Assembly (NCBI GenBank): GCA_031271065.1
Contig: JAISWP010000109.1
Coordinates: forward strand, 1 to 5,878
DNA: 5,878 bases
Direction of reading: 5' to 3'
Source: Synergistaceae bacterium
Lineage (GTDB): Bacteria; Synergistota; Synergistia; Synergistales; Synergistaceae
Shown here: piece by piece, positions 1 through 5,737 of the stretch
How the letters are laid out: every line of letters begins with the position of its first letter
How positions within the stretch are numbered: the first letter of the stretch is position 1
The notes under the pieces: model-generated
The model's input: the letters and a program-made list of their open reading frames with translations, nothing else
Told to the model about the DNA's origin: nothing
Databases searched by the model: none
Made by a program: the position numbers and the translations under genes

Positions 1-669
1 TCGTTCAGGCTGCTCCCGGCCAGCCGCGACCATAAAAGGCTCTGGGACGGGGACAAGGGCCCCAATACCGGAGGGATGGGCGCATACTCCCCCGTCAGGC
101 TTCCGGAGGGGACTCTGGAGCGAATCGCTGAATCGGTGCTGCTTCCGACCCTGGAGGGACTCCGCGCCGAGGACATCGACTACCGGGGAGTCGTATACAT
201 GGGCCTGATGCTCTCCGAATCGGCGGACGGCGTCGGGATAAACGTGGTCGAATACAACGCCCGCCTCGGGGACCCGGAGACTCAGTCCGTCCTGCCGATC
301 GTCCGGGGGGATTTCGGCGCGGCCGTACTGGCGGCGGCGGAGGGTACTCTCGGGGACACTCCCGAACTGGGCATGGACGGCTTCGCCCTCTGCGTGGTCC
401 TGGCCTCGGGGGGATATCCGGGCAATTACGAGAAAGGGCTGACGATCCTGGGGCTGGACCGTGACGACGAGCCCGGGTCGTATGTGTTCCACTCCGGCAC
501 CGGGTCGGACGGAAGCGAAATAACGACGAACGGGGGAAGGGTGCTGTCCGTGACCGGGACGGGGGCCTCGTTCGATATCGCGAGAGCCCGCGCGTATGAC
601 AGGATCGAATCCATCGGCTTCAAGGATATGCATTACAGACGCGATATAGGATGGAGTGAACATTCATGA
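1..669 (+). CDS. purD: Phosphoribosylamine-glycine ligase (GAR synthetase), C-terminal part, cut by left edge
   Basis: PurD joins 5-phosphoribosylamine and glycine with ATP to give glycinamide ribonucleotide in cytosolic de novo purine synthesis. The frame is open from base 1 to the TGA at 667-669, giving 222 visible residues, roughly half of a typical PurD of about 420-430. The first visible residues contain the ATP-grasp segment HKRLWDGDKGPNTGGMGAYSP (in-window residues about 11-31). EYNARLGDPETQ (bases 250-285) is the metal- and nucleotide-binding signature of the family. ALCVVLASGGYPGNYEKG (around 385-440) is the conserved core of the C-terminal GARS domain. An internal ATG at 76 is not the start, because conserved sequence continues upstream of it. 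The gene overlaps purE by four bases (ATGA), so the two are translationally coupled. Identification is secure; the N-terminal half lies outside the window. Confidence 0.96.
   Translation, partial: SFRLLPASRDHKRLWDGDKGPNTGGMGAYSPVRLPEGTLERIAESVLLPTLEGLRAEDIDYRGVVYMGLMLSESADGVGINVVEYNARLGDPETQSVLPIVRGDFGAAVLAAAEGTLGDTPELGMDGFALCVVLASGGYPGNYEKGLTILGLDRDDEPGSYVFHSGTGSDGSEITTNGGRVLSVTGTGASFDIARARAYDRIESIGFKDMHYRRDIGWSEHS
653..656 (+). promoter_or_regulatory. Shine-Dalgarno for purE inside the end of purD
   Basis: GGAG lies 9 nt before the purE ATG at 666, inside the last codons of purD. With the ATGA overlap it supports coupled translation and fixes the purE start. Confidence 0.7.
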
Positions 670-1184
670 CTTCGGTCGGCATAATCGTCGGTTCCGCCTC
701 CGATCTCGGCGCGGCCTCGAAGGCGGCGGAGGTGCTGTCGGAGTTCGGGGTGAAATTCGAGGTCGGCGTGGCGTCCGCGCACCGCACGCCCGGTGACGTT
801 GAAAATTACGCCCGCCGAGCGCGCGGGCGGGGGCTTAAGGTGATAATCGCTATGGCCGGTCTGTCGGCCGCTCTCCCCGGGGTCGTCGCGTCCCGCACAA
901 CTCTTCCCGTCATAGCCGTCCCAATCGCCTCAGGCGCTCTCGCCGGGGCGGACGCGCTGCTGGCTTCGACTCAGATGCCTCCAGGCGTACCTGTGGGAAG
1001 CGTCGGCATTGACGGGGCGAAAAACGCGGCGCTCCTGGCGCTGCGAATACTGGCAGCGGGAGACGAAAACCTCGCGGACGCCCTGGAATCGTGGGCCGGC
1101 ATAGCGGCGGACCGTGTGCGCGAGAGCAGGGACGGCGTCGAAAAACATGGTATGCCGCCGGTTCCGAAGGAAGCATATCTTTAA
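666..1184 (+). CDS. purE: PurE, 5-aminoimidazole ribonucleotide carboxylase / N5-CAIR mutase
   Basis: PurE produces CAIR in purine synthesis, either by rearranging N5-CAIR (class I, with PurK) or by carboxylating AIR with CO2 (class II). The 172-residue protein is normal length for a stand-alone PurE and starts at the ATG overlapping the purD stop. GSASD (residues 9-13) is the nucleotide-binding loop. SAHRTP (37-42) carries the catalytic His39. TQMPPGVPV (102-110) and GAKNAALLA (117-125) are further family signatures. The loop usually written AGGAAHLPG in class I reads AGLSAALPG here (64-72), so the His is replaced by Ala69 and Leu-Ser replaces Gly-Ala. That partly resembles class II enzymes, which have AGRSNALSG-type loops. 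Membership in the PurE family is secure, but the class and CO2 donor are uncertain. No clear terminator separates it from the next gene's promoter. Confidence 0.95.
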   Translation: MTSVGIIVGSASDLGAASKAAEVLSEFGVKFEVGVASAHRTPGDVENYARRARGRGLKVIIAMAGLSAALPGVVASRTTLPVIAVPIASGALAGADALLASTQMPPGVPVGSVGIDGAKNAALLALRILAAGDENLADALESWAGIAADRVRESRDGVEKHGMPPVPKEAYL

Positions 1185-1190
1185 ATTTTA

Positions 1191-1219
1191 TGGAAACCGC
1201 CGCGTCTTGTTGTTATAAT
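1191..1219 (+). promoter_or_regulatory. Sigma70-type promoter with extended -10 for the FecR-domain gene
   Basis: The -10 is a perfect TATAAT at 1214-1219, preceded by TG at 1211-1212, which makes an extended -10 (TGTTATAAT). A 4/6 match to the -35 hexamer, TGGAAA at 1191-1196, sits at the ideal 17-nt spacing. Transcription would begin near 1226, giving a leader of about 35 nt. The promoter begins only 6 nt after the purE stop, so the downstream gene can be expressed independently of the purine genes. Confidence 0.75.
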
Positions 1220-1248
1220 CAGGATAGGCATTGGGCCCAACGACAAGA
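1205..1248. repeat. Imperfect inverted repeat around the -10 and start site, with inner palindrome
   Basis: TCTTGTTGTT (1205-1214) and AACGACAAGA (1239-1248) are inverted copies matching at 9 of 10 positions. They flank the -10 and predicted start site. The perfect palindrome TTGGGCCCAA (1231-1240) overlaps the right arm. The left arm lies mainly upstream of the start site, so this could not act as an RNA hairpin and would have to work as DNA, for example as an operator. No known operator is recognised, and chance is possible. Confidence 0.35.
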
Positions 1249-1259
1249 GAGGGAAGGGG
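1247..1259 (+). promoter_or_regulatory. Purine-rich Shine-Dalgarno that decides the start of the FecR-domain gene
   Basis: GAGAGGGAAGGGG ends one base before ATG 1261, with the GAGAGGG part 7 nt upstream. This favours ATG 1261 over the in-frame TTG at 1231, which would place the ribosome-binding site inside the gene and put ten extra polar residues before the signal peptide. Confidence 0.75.
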
Positions 1260-1260
1260 T

Positions 1261-1920
1261 ATGAACGTGCGCAAATTTTCAGTACGGGCAGCGATTGCGA
1301 TCTTGCCGGTAATTTTGCTGGCGCACTTCTCATCCGCGTCGTACGCCGCCGAGAAGTGCGGAGTCGTCGAAAAACTCGAGGGCGCGGTATACGCCGTAAG
1401 AAGCGGCCGGGAGGTCGAGCTGGGAGTCGGTTCAGAGGTCCTCGCCGCCGACGTCATAAGGGCGAAAGAGACGGGCTACGCCGAGATAAGGTTCGTGGAC
1501 GACACGCTGATGGCCATAGGAGGCGGCAGCGAAATGGCGATAGACGAGATACAGTTCAGCGCTCAGCGCAAATCGTTCAAGGCGTCGATCAACAGAGGGG
1601 CCGTGTGGTTCGCCACCGGTTCGGTGGGACTGGCCAACCCCGCTGGAGTGAAGTTCAGGACTCCCCGGGCTCTCGTATCATCCGGCAACGCCTCGATACA
1701 GTTCAGCGTCACGGGAGGCACGGACAGCGTGAGTGTCCATTGGCTGCCCAAAGGCGGCAAGGTGCGCGTGTATAACGTCCGGACGAAAGAGAGCGTCGAC
1801 CTCACCACGCCTGACGTGACACTGAACATAGGCCCGACGGGAGCGATGGAACAGGGAGTGATCCAGCCGGAGGATGAAAACGAATACATAGCGCCTGAAA
1901 CGCTCAGCCCGCCGGAATAA
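1261..1920 (+). CDS. Secreted FecR-domain protein
   Basis: This 219-residue protein begins with a clear Sec signal peptide: basic MNVRKFSVR, a hydrophobic run AAIAILPVILL (10-20), and a signal peptidase I site SYA|AE after Ala29. Cys33 is not in a lipobox, so lipoprotein processing is unlikely. The mature part matches the FecR fold (Pfam FecR): GVVEKLEGAVYAVRSGREVEL (35-55), the turn GSEVLAADVIRAKETGYAEIRFVDDTLMAIGGGSEM (57-92), and a later VWFATG...VKFRTPRALVSSGNASIQF segment (115-148). In stand-alone secreted forms this domain is usually a beta-rich extracytoplasmic module of unknown ligand. No FecI-type sigma factor, TonB receptor or cytoplasmic FecR N-terminus accompanies it, so an iron-citrate signalling role should not be assumed. 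The C-terminus is acidic and Pro-rich. It has its own promoter and is followed by a hairpin shared with the convergent helicase gene. Confidence 0.85.
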   Translation: MNVRKFSVRAAIAILPVILLAHFSSASYAAEKCGVVEKLEGAVYAVRSGREVELGVGSEVLAADVIRAKETGYAEIRFVDDTLMAIGGGSEMAIDEIQFSAQRKSFKASINRGAVWFATGSVGLANPAGVKFRTPRALVSSGNASIQFSVTGGTDSVSVHWLPKGGKVRVYNVRTKESVDLTTPDVTLNIGPTGAMEQGVIQPEDENEYIAPETLSPPE

Positions 1921-1936
1921 TTCCAAATTGAATGTC

Positions 1937-1973
1937 TTTAGGGGAGGGAAGGGCACGCGTGCCCTCCCCTAAA
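1937..1973. terminator. Bidirectional hairpin terminator between convergent genes
   Basis: TTTAGGGGAGGG (1937-1948) pairs perfectly over 12 bp with CCCTCCCCTAAA (1962-1973), leaving a 13-nt loop. The perfect inner palindrome GGGCACGCGTGCCC (1951-1964) competes for the same right arm. In that fold the outer nine pairs remain and GGGAA bulges out. It lies 17 nt after the FecR-gene stop and 4 nt after the helicase stop, the expected place for a shared terminator. The U-tracts are poor on both strands (AAAATATTTA on plus, AAAGACATTC on minus), so efficiency rests on the stem. Confidence 0.7.
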
Positions 1974-1977
1974 ATAT

Positions 1978-3552
1978 TTAAAACGACCAGGTGTCCTCGG
2001 TCAGGTCCAAAGCCTGTATTTTTTCCTCGAAACCAAACACCGTCACGTCGATCCTCTCCACCGTGGCGTCGATCCTCTCCATGTTCGAAAACTTGTATCC
2101 CTCCGGCATCCGCCCCGCGTATCGTTTCACCTTCAGCAGGGCCTGAAGGTAATTTCTCTCCTCGTTTTTCAGCATCTCGGCCGCCTTCATGGCGTCCGGC
2201 TCGCCGTCCGTGACAAAAAGCCGCGCGACGGCGAAGTTGCCCGGTACGCTCATCTCATCGAACCAGAGGTCCGCCAGGGCTTCTTCGAGTTTCTTCCGTT
2301 CGGATCTGTTCTTTATCAGGCCCAGGGTGCGGCGTATCAGGGCGAGCAGCTCCTCCGCCTCCGCCAGTGCCCGCTCGTAGGTGATCCTGGGCAGGGAGCA
2401 GTCCGCGATCATCCTGGCCTCGGCTTCCACCGTGACGTGCCCTTTGAGCAGCTTACCCACGGCCGGCTGGAGCCGGATTGTAGCCGGCTCTCTGGGGGAA
2501 GCCAGCACTTTTCTGTAAAGCGTCTCCGTGTCGTAATCGTGATGCTCCGTCCTGCTGCGGGCGATGAAGGATACATAGCCGGTGTCGAAATATCCTTTTC
2601 TCCCGGCCCGGCCCGCCATCTGTAGGAATTCGTTGTGGGAGAGAGGTCCGTCGACGTATTTAGCCATCTGCGCGAATATGACGCTCTCGGCCGGGAGGTT
2701 GACCCCCAGCGACAGCGCGTCGGTGCCGACCACCACGTCCAGGATGCGCTCCCGGAACGCCATCTCTATCAGAAGTTTCTCCTTGGGATAAAGCGAGCCG
2801 TAGTATACCCCCACTCCGTTGAGCAGAGTCTCGGGGGTGCGGGTGACTTCCAGTATCTCCGCCATCTCCCGCAGGCGCGCCCTGTCGGAGCGTCCGATCT
2901 TCTTCCTCCTGCGGGCGATCTGGCTCGCCGTGTGTTCCGCTCCCCTGCGTGAGAATACGAACACCAGCGCGTCGTGTATGCTTGAGTAATGCACTCCCTT
3001 TTTGCGAAAGACGAGTTTCGTGACCCGTTCCTCCGTCTCGAACAGTTCGAAATCCCTGCGGGCCATCTCCTCGAGATAAGACCTGACGGTCTGAGGATCG
3101 CCGAAAGTCGCGCTCATCACGAGAAGCATCGAGTCCGGGCTCGTGCCCCTCACGCCGTCGATATACGCGCGGGTCCGCTCGGGAGAGCCGAATATGAAGT
3201 GAAATTCGTCGACGATCACCATCTGGTCCGGGATGTGGGCGTATTTTATGGTATATATCTCCTGAGTGCAGCAAAGTACAGCGGCTCCGGGGTTTTTCTT
3301 GAAATCCCCGGTCTCCAGACCCACGTTGAAACCCATCCGCCGCAGGTCCAGATATCGCTCGTTGGACAGCGCTTTTATAGGGGCTGTGAAGATGACCCGC
3401 CGGACGGATGGTATCCGCGCGCTGCCATCGCCGTCCATCAAACCGGCCCATCGATAGGCCACCCATGTCTTGCCGCTGCCGGTTGGGGCCGATAATATGG
3501 CATTACGCCCCAGCACCCGCGCAACGGCGCGATCCTGCCACTCGTAAAGCAT
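1978..3552 (-). CDS. Compact Ski2-like DExH-box (superfamily 2) helicase
   Basis: The 524-residue protein carries a full set of SF2 motifs. YEWQDRAV (3-10) is a Q-motif-like start. APTGSGKT (22-29) is Walker A. APIKALSNERY (57-67) is motif Ia, close to the PIKALSNQKY form of Ski2/Mtr4. VLCCTQEIY (91-99) is Ib, DEFH (114-117) is Walker B, and SAT (146-148) is III. ALVFVFSRRGAE (194-205) is IV, GTDALSLGVNLPA (275-287) is V, and QMAGRAGRKG (310-319) is VI. It is therefore a predicted ATP-dependent RNA or DNA translocase of the Ski2-like group. Residues 320-524 are mostly charged and look helical. They seem too short for a full Mtr4/Ski2-type C-terminal region with an arch. Motif II is DEFH rather than the common DEVH, and the segment usually like HHSGL is YYGSL (249-253). 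It lies 50 nt downstream of glgB on the same strand. Substrate and cellular role are unknown. Confidence 0.9.
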   Translation of the reverse strand: MLYEWQDRAVARVLGRNAILSAPTGSGKTWVAYRWAGLMDGDGSARIPSVRRVIFTAPIKALSNERYLDLRRMGFNVGLETGDFKKNPGAAVLCCTQEIYTIKYAHIPDQMVIVDEFHFIFGSPERTRAYIDGVRGTSPDSMLLVMSATFGDPQTVRSYLEEMARRDFELFETEERVTKLVFRKKGVHYSSIHDALVFVFSRRGAEHTASQIARRRKKIGRSDRARLREMAEILEVTRTPETLLNGVGVYYGSLYPKEKLLIEMAFRERILDVVVGTDALSLGVNLPAESVIFAQMAKYVDGPLSHNEFLQMAGRAGRKGYFDTGYVSFIARSRTEHHDYDTETLYRKVLASPREPATIRLQPAVGKLLKGHVTVEAEARMIADCSLPRITYERALAEAEELLALIRRTLGLIKNRSERKKLEEALADLWFDEMSVPGNFAVARLFVTDGEPDAMKAAEMLKNEERNYLQALLKVKRYAGRMPEGYKFSNMERIDATVERIDVTVFGFEEKIQALDLTEDTWSF

Positions 3553-3576
3553 CGTCTCCAGGATGTGTCCTCCCTC
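3553..3576 (-). promoter_or_regulatory. Ribosome-binding region of the helicase with ambiguous start
   Basis: On the minus strand GAGGGAGGA (3576-3568) is the strongest Shine-Dalgarno, but its GGAGG core is 16 nt from ATG 3552. A second GGAG is only 3 nt from that ATG. An in-frame CTG at 3561-3559 sits 7 nt after GGAGG, the ideal spacing, and would add three residues (M/L-E-T). An in-frame TGA a few codons further upstream rules out any longer protein. Confidence 0.5.
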
Positions 3577-3592
3577 AGAAGTTCTTCAGCGT

Positions 3593-3607
3593 ATTATATA
3601 TATTATA
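3593..3607 (-). promoter_or_regulatory. Tandem TATAAT, possible weak internal promoter for the helicase
   Basis: Two TATAAT hexamers (minus strand 3607-3602 and 3598-3593) sit in the end of glgB and the 50-nt gap before the helicase. The best -35 for the second is CCGACG at 18-nt spacing, a 3/6 match, so any promoter is weak. A purely A+T-rich spacer is an equally good explanation. Confidence 0.3.
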
Positions 3608-5546
3608 CATCTTCGCCGTCGGACACCTCCGGGCCGCGGTGTTCGAACACAAGGAACGACAGGGCCGGCAGCACCAGTTCGACCGAAAACTCCCGGCCGT
3701 GCATCCTGACGCGGGAGGCGTCCGCCCCGCCGAAATTGCCCCAGTTGCCTCCGCCGAAACTCTCGCCGTCGCTGTTCAAGACCTCACGCCAGAAACCCTC
3801 CTTCGGAACTCCGATGCGATAGTTCTGACGCGGCACGGGCGTGAAATTGCCGACGCAGAGAAGCACATTGCCCTTTGTGTCGCGTCTTATGAAAGACAGC
3901 ACGCTCGCGTCCGAGTCTCCGCAGTCGATCCACTCGAAACCCCATTTCTGACTGTCGCCCTCCCAGAGAGCGGGAGTCGACCTGTAGTAACGCAGCAGTT
4001 CCCGGGACCAGTTGTGTATCCCCCTGTGGAAACCATACTCCAGTTCGTGCCAGGAGAGGCTGGTATCGTGGTTCCACTCCCACTCCTGACCGAACTCCCC
4101 GCCCATGAAAAGCAGCTTCTTGCCTGGATGACCGATCTGCCATCCCAGGAGCAGCCTCAGATTCGCGGACTTCCGCCACTCGTCGCCCGGCATCTTTCCG
4201 TAAAGAGAGCCCTTGCCGTGGACGACCTCGTCGTGGGAGAGGGGCAGCGTGAAGTTCTCGCTGTACGCGTACCACATGCCGAAGGTCAGGTCGTTCTGAT
4301 GGTACTTTCTGAACACCGGATCAAGCCCGAAATACGACAGAGTATCGTGCATCCATCCCATGTTCCACTTGTATCCGAAGCCGAGACCTCCGACGTAGGT
4401 TGGATGGGAGACCATCGGCCAGGACGTGCTCTCCTCCGCGGTCATCTGTATCCCCTTGAAATCCGTGTAGAGCACGGCGTTCATCTTGCGCAGAAACTCT
4501 ATGGCCTCGATGTTCTCCTTGCCTCCGTACCGGTTCGGTATCCACTCCCCCGCTTTCCGGGAATAATCGAGATAAAGCATGGAGGCCACCGCGTCCACCC
4601 TGAGGCCGTCCGCGTGATATTTATCCAGCCAGAACCTGGCGCTGGAGAGCAGGAAACTCCGCACCTCGTTTCTGCCGTAGTTGAATATGCTGCTCTTCCA
4701 GTCCGGATGATACCCTTTTCTCGGGTCCTCATGCTCGAAAAGGCAGGTGCCGTCGAAATTGGAGAGCCCGTATCCGTCGGCGGGGAAATGGGACGGGACC
4801 CAGTCGAGAATGACTCCGATTCCGGCTTTGTGCAGGGAATCGACCAGTTCCATGAACTCGTGGGGGGTGCCGTAACGCGAACTGGGCGCGAAATAGCCGA
4901 GAGTCTGGTAGCCCCAGGATCCGTAGAATGGGTGCTCCATAACCGGCAGAAACTCGACGTGAGTGAAGCCCATCTCCTTTACGTATTCCGTAAGAGAAGC
5001 GGACAATTCGTGATACGACAGAGAACGGCCGTCCTCATCCGGCACGCGCCGCCACGAACCTATATGCACCTCGTAGATGGCCTGGGGAGCGGCGAGCCCG
5101 TTTTTCCCCTCGCGCGCCTCCATCCACCCCTCGTCGGACCATCCGAAACCGTCCAGGTCCCATACGCATGACGCGCTCCGGGGCGGGGTCTCCCACCAAC
5201 ACGCGAAGGGGTCTCCCTTCTCCGTCTTTCTCCCGTCTTTTGTCGTGACGCAGTATTTATAGAGCGCGCCGTGCCCGATCCCAGGGACGAATCCTTCCCA
5301 AACGCCGGAACTGTCCCAGCGGACCGCCAGCGGATGCGCCCCGTCGCTCCAGTAGTTGAAATCCCCTATGACCGACACGCTCTCGGCGTTCGGAGCCCAC
5401 ACGGAGAACAGCGTTCCCCGCTCTCCCTCGTGATCCGTGACGTGGGAGCCGAGCACTTCGTACAGCTTTGTATGATTGCCCTCGCGGAAAAAATAGATAT
5501 CTTTCTCTTTCATGAGAGTCGCGCCGTGGATAACTTTCCCAGCCAT
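3603..5546 (-). CDS. glgB: 1,4-alpha-glucan (glycogen) branching enzyme
   Basis: GlgB cuts alpha-1,4-glucan chains and reattaches them in alpha-1,6 linkage, creating the branches of cytosolic glycogen. Starting at ATG 5546 the protein has 647 residues. The order is a CBM48/E-set domain (about 44-115, with FSVWAPNAESVSVIGDFNYW), a GH13 barrel (about 155-530) and a C-terminal beta domain (about 545-636). Catalytic signatures are complete: region I DWVPSHF (248-254), the nucleophile Asp318 in GLRVDAV, the acid/base Glu371 in MTAEEST, and Asp439 in LSHDEVVHGKGS. The MEHPFYGSWGYQTLGYFAPSSRYG block (203-226) is typical GlgB. It lacks the extra N-terminal domain of about 100 residues found in E. coli-type enzymes (about 730 aa), so it is of the shorter form. 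ATG 5546 is preferred over an in-frame GTG at 5588 because GGAGGG lies 6 nt before it. No glgA, glgC or glgP is in view. The upstream unit is closed by a terminator, so glgB opens its own transcript. Confidence 0.96.
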   Translation of the reverse strand: MAGKVIHGATLMKEKDIYFFREGNHTKLYEVLGSHVTDHEGERGTLFSVWAPNAESVSVIGDFNYWSDGAHPLAVRWDSSGVWEGFVPGIGHGALYKYCVTTKDGRKTEKGDPFACWWETPPRSASCVWDLDGFGWSDEGWMEAREGKNGLAAPQAIYEVHIGSWRRVPDEDGRSLSYHELSASLTEYVKEMGFTHVEFLPVMEHPFYGSWGYQTLGYFAPSSRYGTPHEFMELVDSLHKAGIGVILDWVPSHFPADGYGLSNFDGTCLFEHEDPRKGYHPDWKSSIFNYGRNEVRSFLLSSARFWLDKYHADGLRVDAVASMLYLDYSRKAGEWIPNRYGGKENIEAIEFLRKMNAVLYTDFKGIQMTAEESTSWPMVSHPTYVGGLGFGYKWNMGWMHDTLSYFGLDPVFRKYHQNDLTFGMWYAYSENFTLPLSHDEVVHGKGSLYGKMPGDEWRKSANLRLLLGWQIGHPGKKLLFMGGEFGQEWEWNHDTSLSWHELEYGFHRGIHNWSRELLRYYRSTPALWEGDSQKWGFEWIDCGDSDASVLSFIRRDTKGNVLLCVGNFTPVPRQNYRIGVPKEGFWREVLNSDGESFGGGNWGNFGGADASRVRMHGREFSVELVLPALSFLVFEHRGPEVSDGEDV

Positions 5547-5552
5547 GATCGT

Positions 5553-5558
5553 CCCTCC
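5553..5558 (-). promoter_or_regulatory. Shine-Dalgarno that decides the glgB start
   Basis: GGAGGG on the minus strand with a 6-nt spacer (ACGATC) before ATG 5546. It excludes the 14-residue extension from GTG 5588, which would overlap the promoter region and has no comparable site. Confidence 0.8.
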
Positions 5559-5596
5559 AGTGTCCTTATAATGAGTACACTCTAGCACACCGGCAT

Positions 5597-5626
5597 ATTT
5601 TATTCATCATAAAAGTGACGAAACAA
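5597..5626 (-). promoter_or_regulatory. Candidate sigma70-type promoter of glgB
   Basis: On the minus strand TTGTTT (5626-5621, 3/6 to the -35) is followed after 18 nt by TAAAAT (5602-5597, 5/6 to the -10). Transcription would begin near 5590, giving a leader of about 44 nt. The -35 overlaps the U-tract of the upstream terminator. A second -10-like TATAAG (5570-5565) lies too close to the ribosome-binding site to be a good alternative. An interrupted inverted repeat GAGT-AC-ACTC (5573-5582) lies in the leader. Confidence 0.45.
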
Positions 5627-5653
5627 AAAAATACCCGGGCGTATCAGCCCGGG
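5621..5653 (-). terminator. Intrinsic terminator upstream of glgB
   Basis: Read on the minus strand, CCCGGGC (5653-5647) pairs perfectly with GCCCGGG (5640-5634) around a 6-nt TGATAC loop, followed by TATTTTTTTGTTT. This is a textbook Rho-independent terminator for a transcript entering from the right edge. It implies a minus-strand gene or RNA ending upstream, consistent with the partial open frame at 5738-5878, and isolates glgB from it. Confidence 0.85.
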
Positions 5654-5737
5654 AGAGCGGCTGAAAAACTGGCTGCCATAGTCCGGCGGCACAAGCTCAA
5701 TAACAGGCTCAGCAGATCCAGCACGAGGGCGCAGCGC
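5654..5737. other. Unassigned GC-rich spacer
   Basis: I recognise no gene, RNA family or mobile-element end here. The plus strand contains a 43-codon frame from GTG 5615 to TAA 5746 (basic, ending near LSRSSTRAQRLL), without a ribosome-binding site and running through the terminator hairpin. The minus strand continues the frame of the partial CDS past its stop, open to a TAA at 5602-5600. Either could be chance. As the 3' region of the upstream transcript it could hold an untranslated RNA tail. Confidence 0.3.

Noticed and set aside
1231..1260. Upstream TTG start for the FecR-domain protein
   Set aside because: It would put the purine-rich ribosome-binding site inside the gene and place ten polar residues before the signal peptide. 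ATG 1261 fits better.
2660..3466. 268-codon minus-strand open frame within the helicase gene
   Set aside because: It overlaps the helicase on the same strand in another frame and its translation is low-complexity Arg/Gly/Asp-rich. It is a GC-driven shadow.
3408..5171. 587-codon plus-strand open frame opposite glgB and the helicase start
   Set aside because: It is exactly codon-antisense to glgB over most of its length, shows no recognisable protein motifs, has no evident ribosome-binding site, and opposes a gene with complete GH13 catalytic motifs. It results from codon bias.
5567..5572. Perfect TATAAT on the plus strand as a divergent promoter into the right-edge region
   Set aside because: No good -35 exists (best is ATGATC, 3/6, at 16 nt), and there is no supported plus-strand gene downstream.
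5547..5588. GTG 5588 as glgB start
   Set aside because: The extension has no family resemblance and the GGAGGG 6 nt before ATG 5546 is a far better initiation signal.
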